From positions 35,627,743 through 35,691,742 of the forward strand of contig CM063283.1 in assembly GCA_032173965.1 (NCBI GenBank): a stretch of DNA of 64,000 bases, given 5' to 3'. This stretch comes from Sitta carolinensis. Taxonomy: Eukaryota; Chordata; Aves; Passeriformes; Sittidae. Every line of letters begins with the position of its first letter. The first letter of the stretch is position 1. Shown piece by piece: positions 13,801-25,800 of the stretch. Both the position numbers and the translations under genes were made by a program. A model generated the notes under the pieces. It did not search any database, had not been told where the DNA came from, and saw only the letters and a list, made by a program, of their open reading frames with translations.

Positions 13801-16800
13801 CAAGTGATGTGGGAGTAGGCTGAGAGCAGGAGGTACATGCAGGTGTCAGGAACATGTCTGGCGTTTTCAGAATTTGTCTTTTTTGGCTTAGTTTGGCACA
13901 ACATTCTGGTGTAGAATTGTGGATTCTAGTGGAATTCATATTGTGCTCTAGTGGATTAAATATACAGTGATTTAGGATTCCAAAGGCTGTGCTCCTCTCT
14001 GGATTCCTGAAGAATAGAGTGGCTTGGTTTCCGTATGCCACTTAGAAGGCTATATAGTATCAGACAATCTTAGAAAACAAAATGTATGGGCATAAGGCTC
14101 TCTTCTTTCTACAGCCTGCAACATTTTTCAGTTTTTGTTCTATCTTGCTCAGGACTGTGAAGGCACAAAGACAGAATTGCAATTCTACATATTAACAGTG
14201 CACTCTTGTGTTTGATATATCAGTATATTAATTTCAAGGAATAACTACATAGGAAGGAAAAATAAGCAAATCATGACTTAAAAGTCCTTTCTTTGCTATT
14301 ACTGATAGAAGATGAAGCCAGACAATGACCAGGAAGAAAATGAACTTGTGATCTTACACCTCCGCCAGCTCTGTGAGACTAAGCAGAAAACTCACATCCA
14401 CATTGGTGAAGCACCATCGGTAAAGCTTGGTTTTGTATTACTCCTCTCCCCTTTTCCAGCCTGTTAAAATGCTGTCTTAATTACTTGTAGGACCACTGCT
14501 AGATTTCTTCAGGAGTACCTGAAGCTGGATGTTATAATTAAGAAAGGACTGAACAGGAAAAGAAATCTGATTTAATTTATAGTGGCTTGTCTGAGTTTTT
14601 TATAAGTTAGGAAGAAAGACAACCAATTAATTTTATTGTGTTTATCTGTGTTTCTTTATAGTGTGAGGATAACTCTTCTTTTCCCCCATTTGATCCCCAC
14701 ACCCAACTAATAATATCTAGGAAGAATAGGAATGAAGAGGTCATTTGTTTTAGTTTAAACTATGAACTTATCTTGCAAAAGAAACGGGCAACAGTACTGT
14801 TAAATTGGTATACTTTTACAATATAGTCTTTTGGCACTATAGTCATAGTGCCTTTAACTGTGGGTTTGTGTGTTTGTTTGTTTGTTTGTGAGACTGTTTT
14901 GTTTTTTTGTTTTGGTTTTTTTTTTTGAAAGAGGGTGGTAGTGCGTTTGTGGCATTTTTTTAATAAGGCCAAGGGTATTTTGTTTCTTATGCAACCTTGT
15001 TTAGCTCTAGTCTTTGGAAATAGTCTTCACAATTAAAAAAAGAGTTGCCAAAGTTGAATAGTGTCCTTGCTCATTTCAACAGGTCATTTCTAACAGTGCA
15101 ATTCCAGAAAGCACCACCAGTGGTGGCCGGTTTAAGCTTGACATTCTGAAAAACAAGGCAAAGAAGTCCTTGACGAGCTCGCTGGAAAATATCTTCTCAA
15201 GGGTAAGTTTAACACCTCATTATCATCTGCTGTGCCAGATATCCCTGACAGTAAAGACCTATCAGATTTTTCTTTGTTTTGTCCTCAGTCTGATAAATGC
15301 TTAATGAAGCAATATCCCTGTTGTGAAATCTGAGAGTTACAGCTGAGTTGATTGTGACTTAACTATACTAGAAAGTTTACTGTAAGGCCACATGTATTGA
15401 GGGGGAAAAAGAAACATTTCTGAATAATTAGCATTCATTGTAGGTGGCAAGTGAGCTAGCTGAGTATTGCTGGATGTGTTGCTTCAGAATAAAATTCAAT
15501 CAGGATGGTTGCATGATCCCATAAAGAGGCATGTTATTGGTTTTGCAAAATGTGAATAAATATGCCTGCGTATATGGGAAATATCTCTATTCTAAGAAGT
15601 AATACCTTCCAGCTCATAGCTACAATTGCTCATACTTGGCATTAAGAATCTTTAGAAACTAGTAACAAAGTTATCTTTGCAGGGCAAAAAAGACAATAGT
15701 CTTAAAAGGTGAGTTGATCTTCATTTTAATGTTCCTAGCCACATATGATGTGAAATTGTGGCTAATCACTGAAACTCTCTTACATTAAGTAGTCTTTCGG
15801 TAAAGAAATATGAATGGCAAGTTTTGCTTAGTGTCCTCTACTCAGAAGAGTGAGTCAGAGAAGAGGCATATAGACAATTACCTGAAAAAGGTTGTGTGCC
15901 TCGGATCCAGTGTGTCATTGCAGAGGAAATGTGATGAGCTGAGTACGGAATAATTTGGACCACTGACAAGTTCTTCTAGTAACTTCAAAAGCACTAAGTT
16001 GCACTTGTCCTGCAGCTTACATGGACGTGTCATAAAGTAACTAACCTACAAATGTAGGATGCAGTGGATGTTCCCTGTAAAGGAAACAGAATAGCCTGAG
16101 AGAATGCTTAGAACTTGCAGGTAGGTGTTAATTTGATCTAGGTCTGAAACTAGCATTAAACTCTTGTGTAGCAGATTTTACAAACTAGGGATTTGGCCTG
16201 AATATGGAGAGAGAGAGAGTGAGTGACTGTATGTAAAAGAGAGCAAAAGAGTGATGGCAGTCAGAAAATTTGGGTAATTTCAGAAGTTTGAAATATCATC
16301 AAATGGTGACAGCTACAGTTGTGCCTTTGATGTGTCTGGTTTCTTTTCCACATCTAAGGGACATGTGACTGGCTAGTGATCTAACTCTAATTGTGGGTCA
16401 CTAACCCTGCGGTGGCTGTGAAAGAAGTCATTGCAGAAATAAAGCTTTTACAGTCATGCTGCTACTCCAGTCATGTCAAGGAAAAGTCATTTGGATTGAA
16501 ATACATTGCCTAAATTGAAAAATCTCTGAAGGGAAATCTCTTATAAATAGATGTTAGGGGATTTCTGGTATAGTATGTTTCTTCTCACCGAGTCCACTGA
16601 GACATGCTGCATATTATAATATAAGGCTCTCCCACAGCCAGTGATTGAGTCCAAGAGAAGGGGACACCTGAATCTGAATTAGGGCCATTTCAAGTTTGCT
16701 GCTTATGAAGTGGATTTGTGATTGTGAGAAAAGTCATCTCATCTCTACCTTGGCAGTACAATAGATCAGGAACAGTGGTATGTTGCAGTGAGTCATGATA

Positions 16801-19800
16801 GATATAGGGATTCACCCTTGCAGATCCACCTAAAGGTTACACAATGCAAGACCAAGAAAAATTACTTGCAGTGCAGCTCAACTACTAAGTATTTGTTTAA
16901 AGCAGGTACATACAAGCATCTCTGCAGGTGTGCTGTGTGTTATGTGCATATATGTGATACACAATGACTGTTTCAGTAGTTCTTATTCTTCATCAGGCTA
17001 TTGCAACAAGCCTAACAGATCATGGTTAATTCTTAAAGGTATTTAAGCACTAAATACCTATTGGAGTAGGGGGTTTTCCCCTCCTTAAGCCAGGTGCAGA
17101 TGGTTTTGATGCAATAGAGCTAATTATGCATAAGTTGCCGTCTTTATTTAAAAGTACATTCAGTAACAGAGAAATCAGTAAAGAACTTAAATTAGTTTAG
17201 TTTGTTTGTGTTTTTTTTTTTTTTAAGTGGAATTCAACATCTTTTTATAGGTAAATGTTTTGAAATAAAAGTTAGAAATCAGTACAAGGTGGGGAGAGTC
17301 TTTAGACAGTTTCAATCTTAGGAAAGTTGGAAAGAAAGAAGCATGTAGTAACCAATATCTAGGAACACTTTAAGTGGATCACTTCTTAGCTAGGTAAATA
17401 GCATCAAGTGACATTTTTAAGCCACTCACTACTTGCTTTAGGAAACATGTTGGTTTCTGTGCCCTGACTTCACATAGCCCCAGAGGAATGTCACTTCTTC
17501 ACTTGTTTGTTTTGCTGGACTGATTTTATTTTTGTGAGGTTGGAACGAAAAACAGGCTTCCTAATGAGGTACCTCAGAGAAATAAATAGAACCTTTCTTT
17601 GACCTCTTGAACAGATTTCATCCACTCCATGCTGCACTAACCTCTTCTGTTGTTGCTCTTTCTTAAACAAAAAATACTTCTTACAGTGCCAAAAGTGTAC
17701 ATTTTCAAAGGTAGTGGGAAACTTCCAACTTCTGCTTTGCTTTTGGTTTTTTTGGGAGATTCAGTGAAGAGATGCTTCAGGCAGAGTATTTATTGGTAAT
17801 GTGCTTAAGTGGGATAATGTACTTAAAGGGCACTCTAAATCTTGAAAATAACTCTTACCAGGAAAAAGTAGGCTAAATAAATTCTGGTGATATTGACAAA
17901 ACGTTCCCTGAAGCTGTGAGCATACCAAGAGGAACTCTGTCTATAGTTTTCCTAAAACTTAGACTGTTTTTCTCCTGATAAAGTACTGAAAGCAACTTGC
18001 TTCAGCAGTCAGAAGTGTCCAATAGCAAACATCACCAGGGAGTTGCCATTGAGTGAAAGCTAGTCAAAAGTGTTGTGGGTCTATTGCCTTTTCTTGTGAA
18101 ACTAAAGGACTGTTACCAATTCAGCAAAGATCCTTTAGCATAAATTTCTAGCAGATTTGCATCAGGTTTATCAGGTTTACCAATTTATTTTCATTTTAAA
18201 TGAAAAGTCTTATCTTGTCTGGTGCTATTTGGCTGTATTTTCTGCCAAGAGAGCATGTATCCTCAGCTTTAGTACTTTTACTCCTTTTGCCCAGGTGGAC
18301 TTAATTTGTTTGAAATGTCTAGATATTGATAAAGTGTATCTCATGGGACTTTAGTGTGTCAGATGCATCCATCAGGAGCAGCACGTACACAGTACTTAAT
18401 TCTGGAGTTTTTTTAACTCAGCTGTTGAAGCTGACCTAGCTGTTTTGCCTCAGAAGTGTCAGGAAATACTCACTTGCCTCAAACAGTAGAGCTTCAGATT
18501 TAGAACTCCTGGGAGCAATATGGGAGAAGATGCAGTTTGGCCAGCTAAAGATGTCACCTTTTGTAAAGTCCAGTGCTTGACCTGTGATCTGTGGTCTTAT
18601 GTCAGACATGTCACATGCCTGAACTGTCCTGTGTTCACCCGCACAGGTGTTGCCCTCTTTGCCTAATGTTCAGGAAAAGAGGAAAGAGACCAGATTAAAT
18701 TCCCTGCCTTTTTCCTTGCAGGGAGCCAACCGAATGCGAGGCCGCCTGGGAAGTGTGGACAGCTTTGAGCGCTGCAGCAGCCTGGCTCCTGACAGAGTAC
18801 GTAAGCAGCTTAGCTTAAACTGGCGACGTTTTCATGCACGGCTGTCAGTGGAGCGTAAACGCAGCACTCTGCTTTAATTTGAAGGAAGTAGAACAAAGCA
18901 CATCAACTTACAAAACTCAAAGATGTTTCCACTGGGAGGCAGAGGGGTGTAAGAAAGCTGGGTTTTATGTTGATTTGAAGCTTCAGCTTTAATCTGATCG
19001 CCAGTCCTTTTTTTCCTACACTTCCCTTACTTTTACAAAAAGCAAGGAATTTCTGGTTTCTGCCTTGTTTTACTGAAGTAATTAAGTAAGGTCATGTCTC
19101 AACAAAAGGAAGTGCTCTGAAGGTGAAGAATCCTTAATGTAAGTAATAGTTGCTTTAGGGAAGTAAGAATTTTTGACCTCAGCCGGGTTGTTGGGGATGC
19201 TGTATAGTAGCAAGAGGGCGGAACTCTGTTCACTTTCTATTTCCTGTTTTTAAAGTTTTACCTCACATGAGAGTTGGTTTACTGGTTTTCCCAGGAGGTG
19301 AAGATTCTGCTATGGTTTTCCTGCTACAGTTACTCATAAACTGGCTGTGTAATAGCAGTCTCTCTTCCAGGATGTTGCTGTGACGGTACAGGAAGTATGC
19401 TCGCGATATGTCGAGGAAACTAGCTAAAAGCAGTTTCCCTAGCCTTTTCCATTCCTGTGTTTTCCTGAAAGAGACAGAAGTCTGATAGCTGGAATGCCAA
19501 TCCCTGTGAGAGGATGCCTGGAGTAATTAGTATGTTGTTTGTATTGCGTGTTCAGTTTTATTCCTCGCTCCGCTTTCACTTTTTGGAAGAGGGACGCTGC
19601 TGGTTTGGAGTGAGCTATCAAAGGATGTCTGGTTTGGGTGATAATTAGCATACAATAGGCCATGACCCAGAAGGGGGAGAGGCTTTGGTGCCCTGGTGAT
19701 GTCTGCCCGTGGGTTAAGTGAGAGCTCTCATTGGGCACAGAGCTCAGGCCTTACTCCGCCAGCACTTCCTTTCAGGACATTTCTCCGGGCGATTCCCCGC

Positions 19801-22800
19801 CAGCTACTCCTCCGGCGTCCCCCGTGTCCTCGGCCTGGCAGACGTTTCCCGAGGAAGGCTCGGACTCCCCTCAGTTCAGGAGGCGCGCGCACACCTTCAG
19901 CCACCCGCCCTCCAGTGCCAGACGGAGGATAACCTTCCAGAACGGGCGGTCCCAGAGCGCCCGGTCCCCGCTGCTGCGGCAGAACTGCGTGGAGGCGGCC
20001 AGGTGAGTCAGGGCACGCCGTGCCACCACCCGCCCGCGGTGCCCTGCGTCCCCGTGTGCCAGCCTCACCTGCCTTGTGGAGGCTGCTACAGCCCTGCTCC
20101 TGACAAGGCTCCTCAGGAGCTTAGTTCAGGTTGGTTTCTGAAATTCTCTGGGGTTGCTTTGTTCATTCATTTATTTATTTTCAGCCTGTCTTCTCTGCTT
20201 CTGGGTAGTTTGGTACTTTGCAGTAACTCAATAGTCCCCGGATTAGTGGTTCAGGGGAGGCATCAATCCATCAAACTGATGATTCAGCAGGATGCCAGCA
20301 CCATTCCATTTATTTATTTATTTGTCACCTCTGAGCTGAGCCTTTTTGGCAGTCTTGTTAGTCCGAAGGGTTCCAAAGAGTCTCCTTTGGAAAAGAGTCT
20401 CTCAGTCCTTTAAGTGGCAGAGATGGCAGCCTGAAATTTTTATGCCAGGATGAAAAAGGCGCTAACAGCTTCAAGTGTCTGTAACTGTGTTAGTCAAATC
20501 TTGCAGAGTGTGCCCAGAGTTAAAACTGGTGAGGGGTCTTGCAAAAGGACATAAGGATTGAACACATCCACCAAACTCTGAGGCATGTGATTTCCCTCTT
20601 TGCCTTTTTCCAGAGCTTCTCTCTGTAGCTTCCCTCTGCAACTTCTTTCTTCTTCCTTTTTGGAGGCTCTCCAGCTATTAACATATGGAACACTGTTCCT
20701 TCAGGAGTTCGTTCACTCAGCAGAAGAGGTCCCCACAGTACATTGTGGGCCTCTTTGGTTGTGCCTTCTTTTTCTCCTCTGTGCTGGCTACCTGCAATAA
20801 GTGACTGTACAAACTCGGAAACCTTTACAAAACTCAGGTCCAGATGAGCTGAATTTTTTTCTGTCGGAGGATCACATTCTCCAACCTGTTGTCTGTTTCA
20901 GTGCTTGGCTATAATTCTGCTTTTTCTGGGCTCTTTCTAAAACTGGCTTCGAATAGTAATTTGTCACCTGTTTGATGTCTACATTAAAATATCAGCATGA
21001 ATACTGCACCATCTAGTAGAGAAGGGCAAAATATTTTATTCTGTTTTAAGAAAATGGAAGGGAGTGAAGGTTAAGAAACTAGCCCTTGTTATGTTGTGTT
21101 TCTAGAGAGATTAAATAATTTTTTTTTACTGAGATAAACTTTTTTCTCACTGATCATGTTGTATGCAAACAGGAAACCCTGACAGTTCAAAGTGAAGGAC
21201 TTGCTGACTACATTACTTTGTAATAACTTGTAATAAGTTGCTGATTAAGTGGCATCAGCAGATTTTTAGTCAAAACCGTTTGTTGCAGCATGGTTCTAGG
21301 CTGGGATTTTTCATTCTTTCCTTTTGAGAATTAGTCATAAATGTTAAGCAAAAGAAACTGAATTAACTATTATGTCCTCTCCAATACTTGTCACTGCTAC
21401 TAAGTAATGTTTAACTGTGGAGTAGGGCTACCTTTCTTAATTTAATTACTTCACAAAAATTTATTCAGAAAGACTGCATTTAAATAATCTCTACTTCCTA
21501 ATGTGTTGTTTACAAAAGCAAAAGAAAACTGAAGGGGAAGAAACAATGTGGTTCATATTATTGGAAGAAGGTTTCCAAGGATATTTTCTGAATGTTTAAG
21601 AGATTCCTTTTTGTGAATTTGCTTTGGGAATAAGTAAAGCTATAGAAAGAAGGTCGTCTTCCTGTTCTGCAATGTCATTGAAAAGTTTTTTTAAATAGAA
21701 ATCAACTGTAACAGCAAAATCAATATTCCCAGGGAAGCTGCCCAGGAGTGCACATGGTGCATTCTCTCTTCCGGGAAACAAAGTTAATGTAAGCCAAGAT
21801 GAGGTGTTTGGCCCATGTCTCTAATCTGGTGGTTTTGTTGTTGTATCCAAATCTGTGCTGACCCGTGTGCTGTGTTCTCTTGTTGCCTGCACAGTCCTGT
21901 GGTTGGGGTTCGGCGCGCTCTCAGTGAGAGTGAATCTGCGTCACCTGGTCTCCCCTCCTCTCTCTCTGCCCCTTCTTTCCTGAAAACCTTTTACCAGGGC
22001 TCAGGAAGGTTGCTCCAGCACTCAGAAAGTGACCTCTCCAAGAGGTGAGAGCGTTGTCTCCTGCCTAGTTCTCCAGTGCCACTAGCTTAACAGCAGGATT
22101 CCCAGTGGAATGCAGCACATGGCATCTCTCCTACTCTGCCTTGTGTTCCTGCATTTCTAACAGACTTCCATGATGCAAATGGGCAAACAGGCTTTTTGGA
22201 TAAAAAAGACTGTTAAAACTAGAAGCTTCTATGCTGACATCAAGTAGCTGTCACCTATTTCTGTTGCAGTGTTGCAAATCTGCTGCATTGGTTTGTCACA
22301 TGAAATGCAATGGATTTTTGGAGTGTTATGCCAATTTAATGCTTTCTTTGCCAAATGCAAACCAGCATGTGTTGCCATGATCACTGGCATGTGAAAATAA
22401 GAAAAGAGCAATGTGAAGAATGTGCAGTACTAATGTGGGATGCCTGTGCATGAGGAAGGGGAAACACCAACTGGGTGATACTAACTATGAGATGTTTAAA
22501 GAGAATTAACAAATAACTTCCAGTTGAAGAGGATTTGGGAAGATGCAAAGGTATGAAAAGTGGCAAAACAAACCCCAAACCTGTCTCTTACAGATTACCT
22601 CTAATTTGGATTCCAGTCCAGTTTTGTTTCTGTGTTCCCTTTAGATAGCAGAGTTTGTCCAAGCTGAACCAATGCCCAGCTCAGTTTGTAGAGGCAGTGG
22701 ACACCATCAAACTCAGTTTTCTGGGTTTGGGGAATGAAGGATTGAGTACTGTATGAAAACTGTATTTTAATGTCAGATAATTCCAGACTGAAATTTCTCA

Positions 22801-25800
22801 GATACTGTTTTTGGAATTGGTTATGCAGGCAGGTCAAGGTACTATGTTTCATTATAGTGGAGTTTTGAACTCTAGGGTTGGTGGCAGATCTTCAAGGAGT
22901 AATTCCCAGACAACCACCATGTTTCTACTTAGGTTTTACAGTATACACATTTCTGATATCATTTGATCTTTAGTTTGTATGGAGACTATTGTGAAAATGG
23001 GATCTCAATAGCTATAGGTCTTGCTGGGAGCAGCTGGGCCTGAACTGTCATGGTGAGAAAATTGCAATAGCAAGAGTGCACTTTTAGCATCTAGTTGGAT
23101 TTGTGAAGGGAATACAACAATTATAGTCAGAAAGAAGTGCTGAGGGAATAATGCTGTTGTGATAAGGATACTTTAGACTAGCTTACTGGAAAGGCAGGGA
23201 GAGGAAAGAAGATAATCCATCACTTCAACTGGCTAGTGGAGAATGAAATATATTGTACAGCTGACAGTGGCCAAAACTTGCAATGGTATGTTATGCTATC
23301 AGATTTAGGAATAAGAGGAAGTTCTCATTTTTTACAGTGTATTTTCTCTTGTGCTTCTTCTTCGGTTCATTGGGGTTTTTTCCCTTTGGCTCTCTTTGTT
23401 AGAGAGGACCACTCTCTATCCCAGTTGGATCAGTGTGAGGTGTTCTTACCATTGTCATGTGAGTGAGTGTATGATAAGCTGGAATTAAGCACAGTGTGTC
23501 AGTGCTTTGCAATCTGAAGACTATAAACTGTTTGACTTTTAGGAACGCTAATTAAAACTTCAGTGCATTTTCCACAATAATCCTGCACATTCATGAAGTG
23601 TGGAGTTCCTGTTGCATTGGAGAAAAATTCTGTAGAATCTCACTTCTTTATCATATAGTTTTGAGATTACACATGATGCAGCAGGCAGCTTTCCTTGGCA
23701 TTCTAGTAAACTACAGTGTGCAAGAGCAGAGACAGTTTCAGTGGGAATTAATTTTAGAAAGATTTTTGAATTGTAGCAGTCAAATGAGCTGATGCAAAGA
23801 GAATGTTTTAGAATGGCATGGGATTTTTTTGGTTGGTTTTTTTTTTTTTTTTTGGTTTTTTTTTGTTTTCATTTGTTTTTTAATTTTTTTTTAAATTTAA
23901 TCACAAAATGGTTTGGGTTTGAAGGGACCATAAAGATCATTTAGTTACAGCCCCCCCCCCCCCCCCAATACAGTTCCTTTCTTTAAGGAATGAACAATAT
24001 AGTAAATTTATAGTAAAAATAAATTTATAGTAGATTTTGGCATCAGCATAATATTTATAGGTGCCTTCAGAATGTTTTTATGGCATTGCCAATACATTTC
24101 TCTGGTGAGAAGGCTAGGATGGGAATGGTCTTCACATAATCTTGACTTTTGACAAGTGTGCTGTGCAGCATTGAACAGAATTGCAGATAAGGATTAAAAA
24201 AATCTTTACATAAAGGTAAAGAAGGCTTTTTAATATAAACACAAAAGCAGCACTTTTAAAAATGGAACAGCCTTCAGTGTAGGTTTGGCTAGCCCACAAT
24301 TTCTCTGTTAATTGTGTTGCTGTTCGAGGATACTTGAAGCTGAATTTGAATTTGAACAGATTCCTTTTTTTAAAACAGCTTTGTGTCTCCTGAAGGAAGT
24401 AAAACACTTTCTTTAAACAAAATAGCAGAAAGTAATTATTCAGAATAAAAAATTATGACAGGAGTGAGAACCAGTAGAGGGGTGTAAACTGGGTTTTCTT
24501 CTTCCCAAATGGGTGGAATGCTTCATGCATTAGTATTATGTATAGGTTACTGCCAGCTTAAGTGCTGGGAAGTTGAATTCTGTACTTGATCTGGGTAATT
24601 TTGTACCATCTCAGCCTCCAAATTGCAAAGCAGGTTGTATTGATTCATCTGCTACTTAGAGCAATCAAGAAGAGAAGTTGGAGTGAAAGCAAAATGGGGA
24701 AAAGTACAAGTCTTGGTATGATCAGCAGCAGTATTTGTTCACAAGTCATTTGGCTTTCATTTCATACACACTCAAATATAAAATAATTCAGGTAAGTATT
24801 ATGTAAAGAGTTCACAAGAAATGGGGTAGCATTGTGGTTTTTTAAATCTTTTAAATGCTTCCAGGGGCATTTTAAAGAACAGTTCTGCTAAGTGATTTAT
24901 TTAATTAAAACCAATCAATAGGCATATTTGTAGTCAGACCAATTTTTTTGAGATTTCTTCTTTCTTTCCTTTTTATTTTCTTCTCCTGAAGTAGCTGTCT
25001 GATCTTCTTGCCTTATCTGACAGAATAGTGAATGGGTGAGACTGAGTTGCAGTTACCCAAGATAAACCTTACATGATCAGTACTCGGTTCTCTTGAGTAC
25101 TTGGGTTTTTGCTTGGAACAGCATAAGGATGAAAGTAGAGACTGAAATATTTGAGGCATTATATTGAATTTACAGCTGTTCATTTTTTATTGTATATAAG
25201 CTGATAATTGTGTTTTAGTTTCTGTATTGGGTCAGAAGCCTAGGATAAGCAGCCCTTCAGAGAACCATTATTCTCCAAACTGGGTGGTGATGCATAGATC
25301 TTAAATACGGTGTATTACATTGTTATCTTTTTCCAGAGAATCTTCTACTAGGTGACCTTGCAGCATGTTCCCTATGTAGATAGGAAGATGTCCACCTTAG
25401 ATGACTGCTTAGGTGGTAGTGAAAACTCTACTCTGCTTTTCAGTAGCAATGACTGAACTCCATTTAAGAAGTTGCTTTTCTTGTTTTGGAGGTGCTTTGG
25501 CTTAGTCTCTCCACTCACATTAATAAACCTCTTCATTTTGTGGGAGCTGATGGCTAATTTTTTTTTATTTATCCCCACCTTGTTTAGATAAACTATTTTT
25601 TGCATTAACCTCTTGTATCTTTTCATTAGGGTAGGAGATACTACCATTTTACTCTGACTTCTTCCTGCTTTTGCTCTGTAGTGTATTTTTTCCACACCTT
25701 CAGATACTAAGCTTGGAATTGTCTGTTTTGAGATGAGGAAACTCTCTTTGCTCCCTTTCTACCCTCCCTTTCCCCAGTCTTGGTGTTTTCCTGGGTTAAT

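Larger units (their letters stand above)
18797..19775 (+). other. TBC1D4: TBC1D4 intron 9
   Basis: Intron of 979 nt, donor GTACGT, acceptor CCTTTCAG. It is unusual in having two CpG-containing, exon-like segments: the exon 9 extension at 18797-18877 and a splice-flanked segment at 19371-19427. Confidence 0.8.

Noticed and set aside
19718..20413. 231-codon ORF overlapping exon 10
   Set aside because: It runs in a different frame over GC-rich exon 10, where stops are rare. The protein is low-complexity Arg/Pro/Ala-rich, and the real frame there is the conserved TBC1D4 one.
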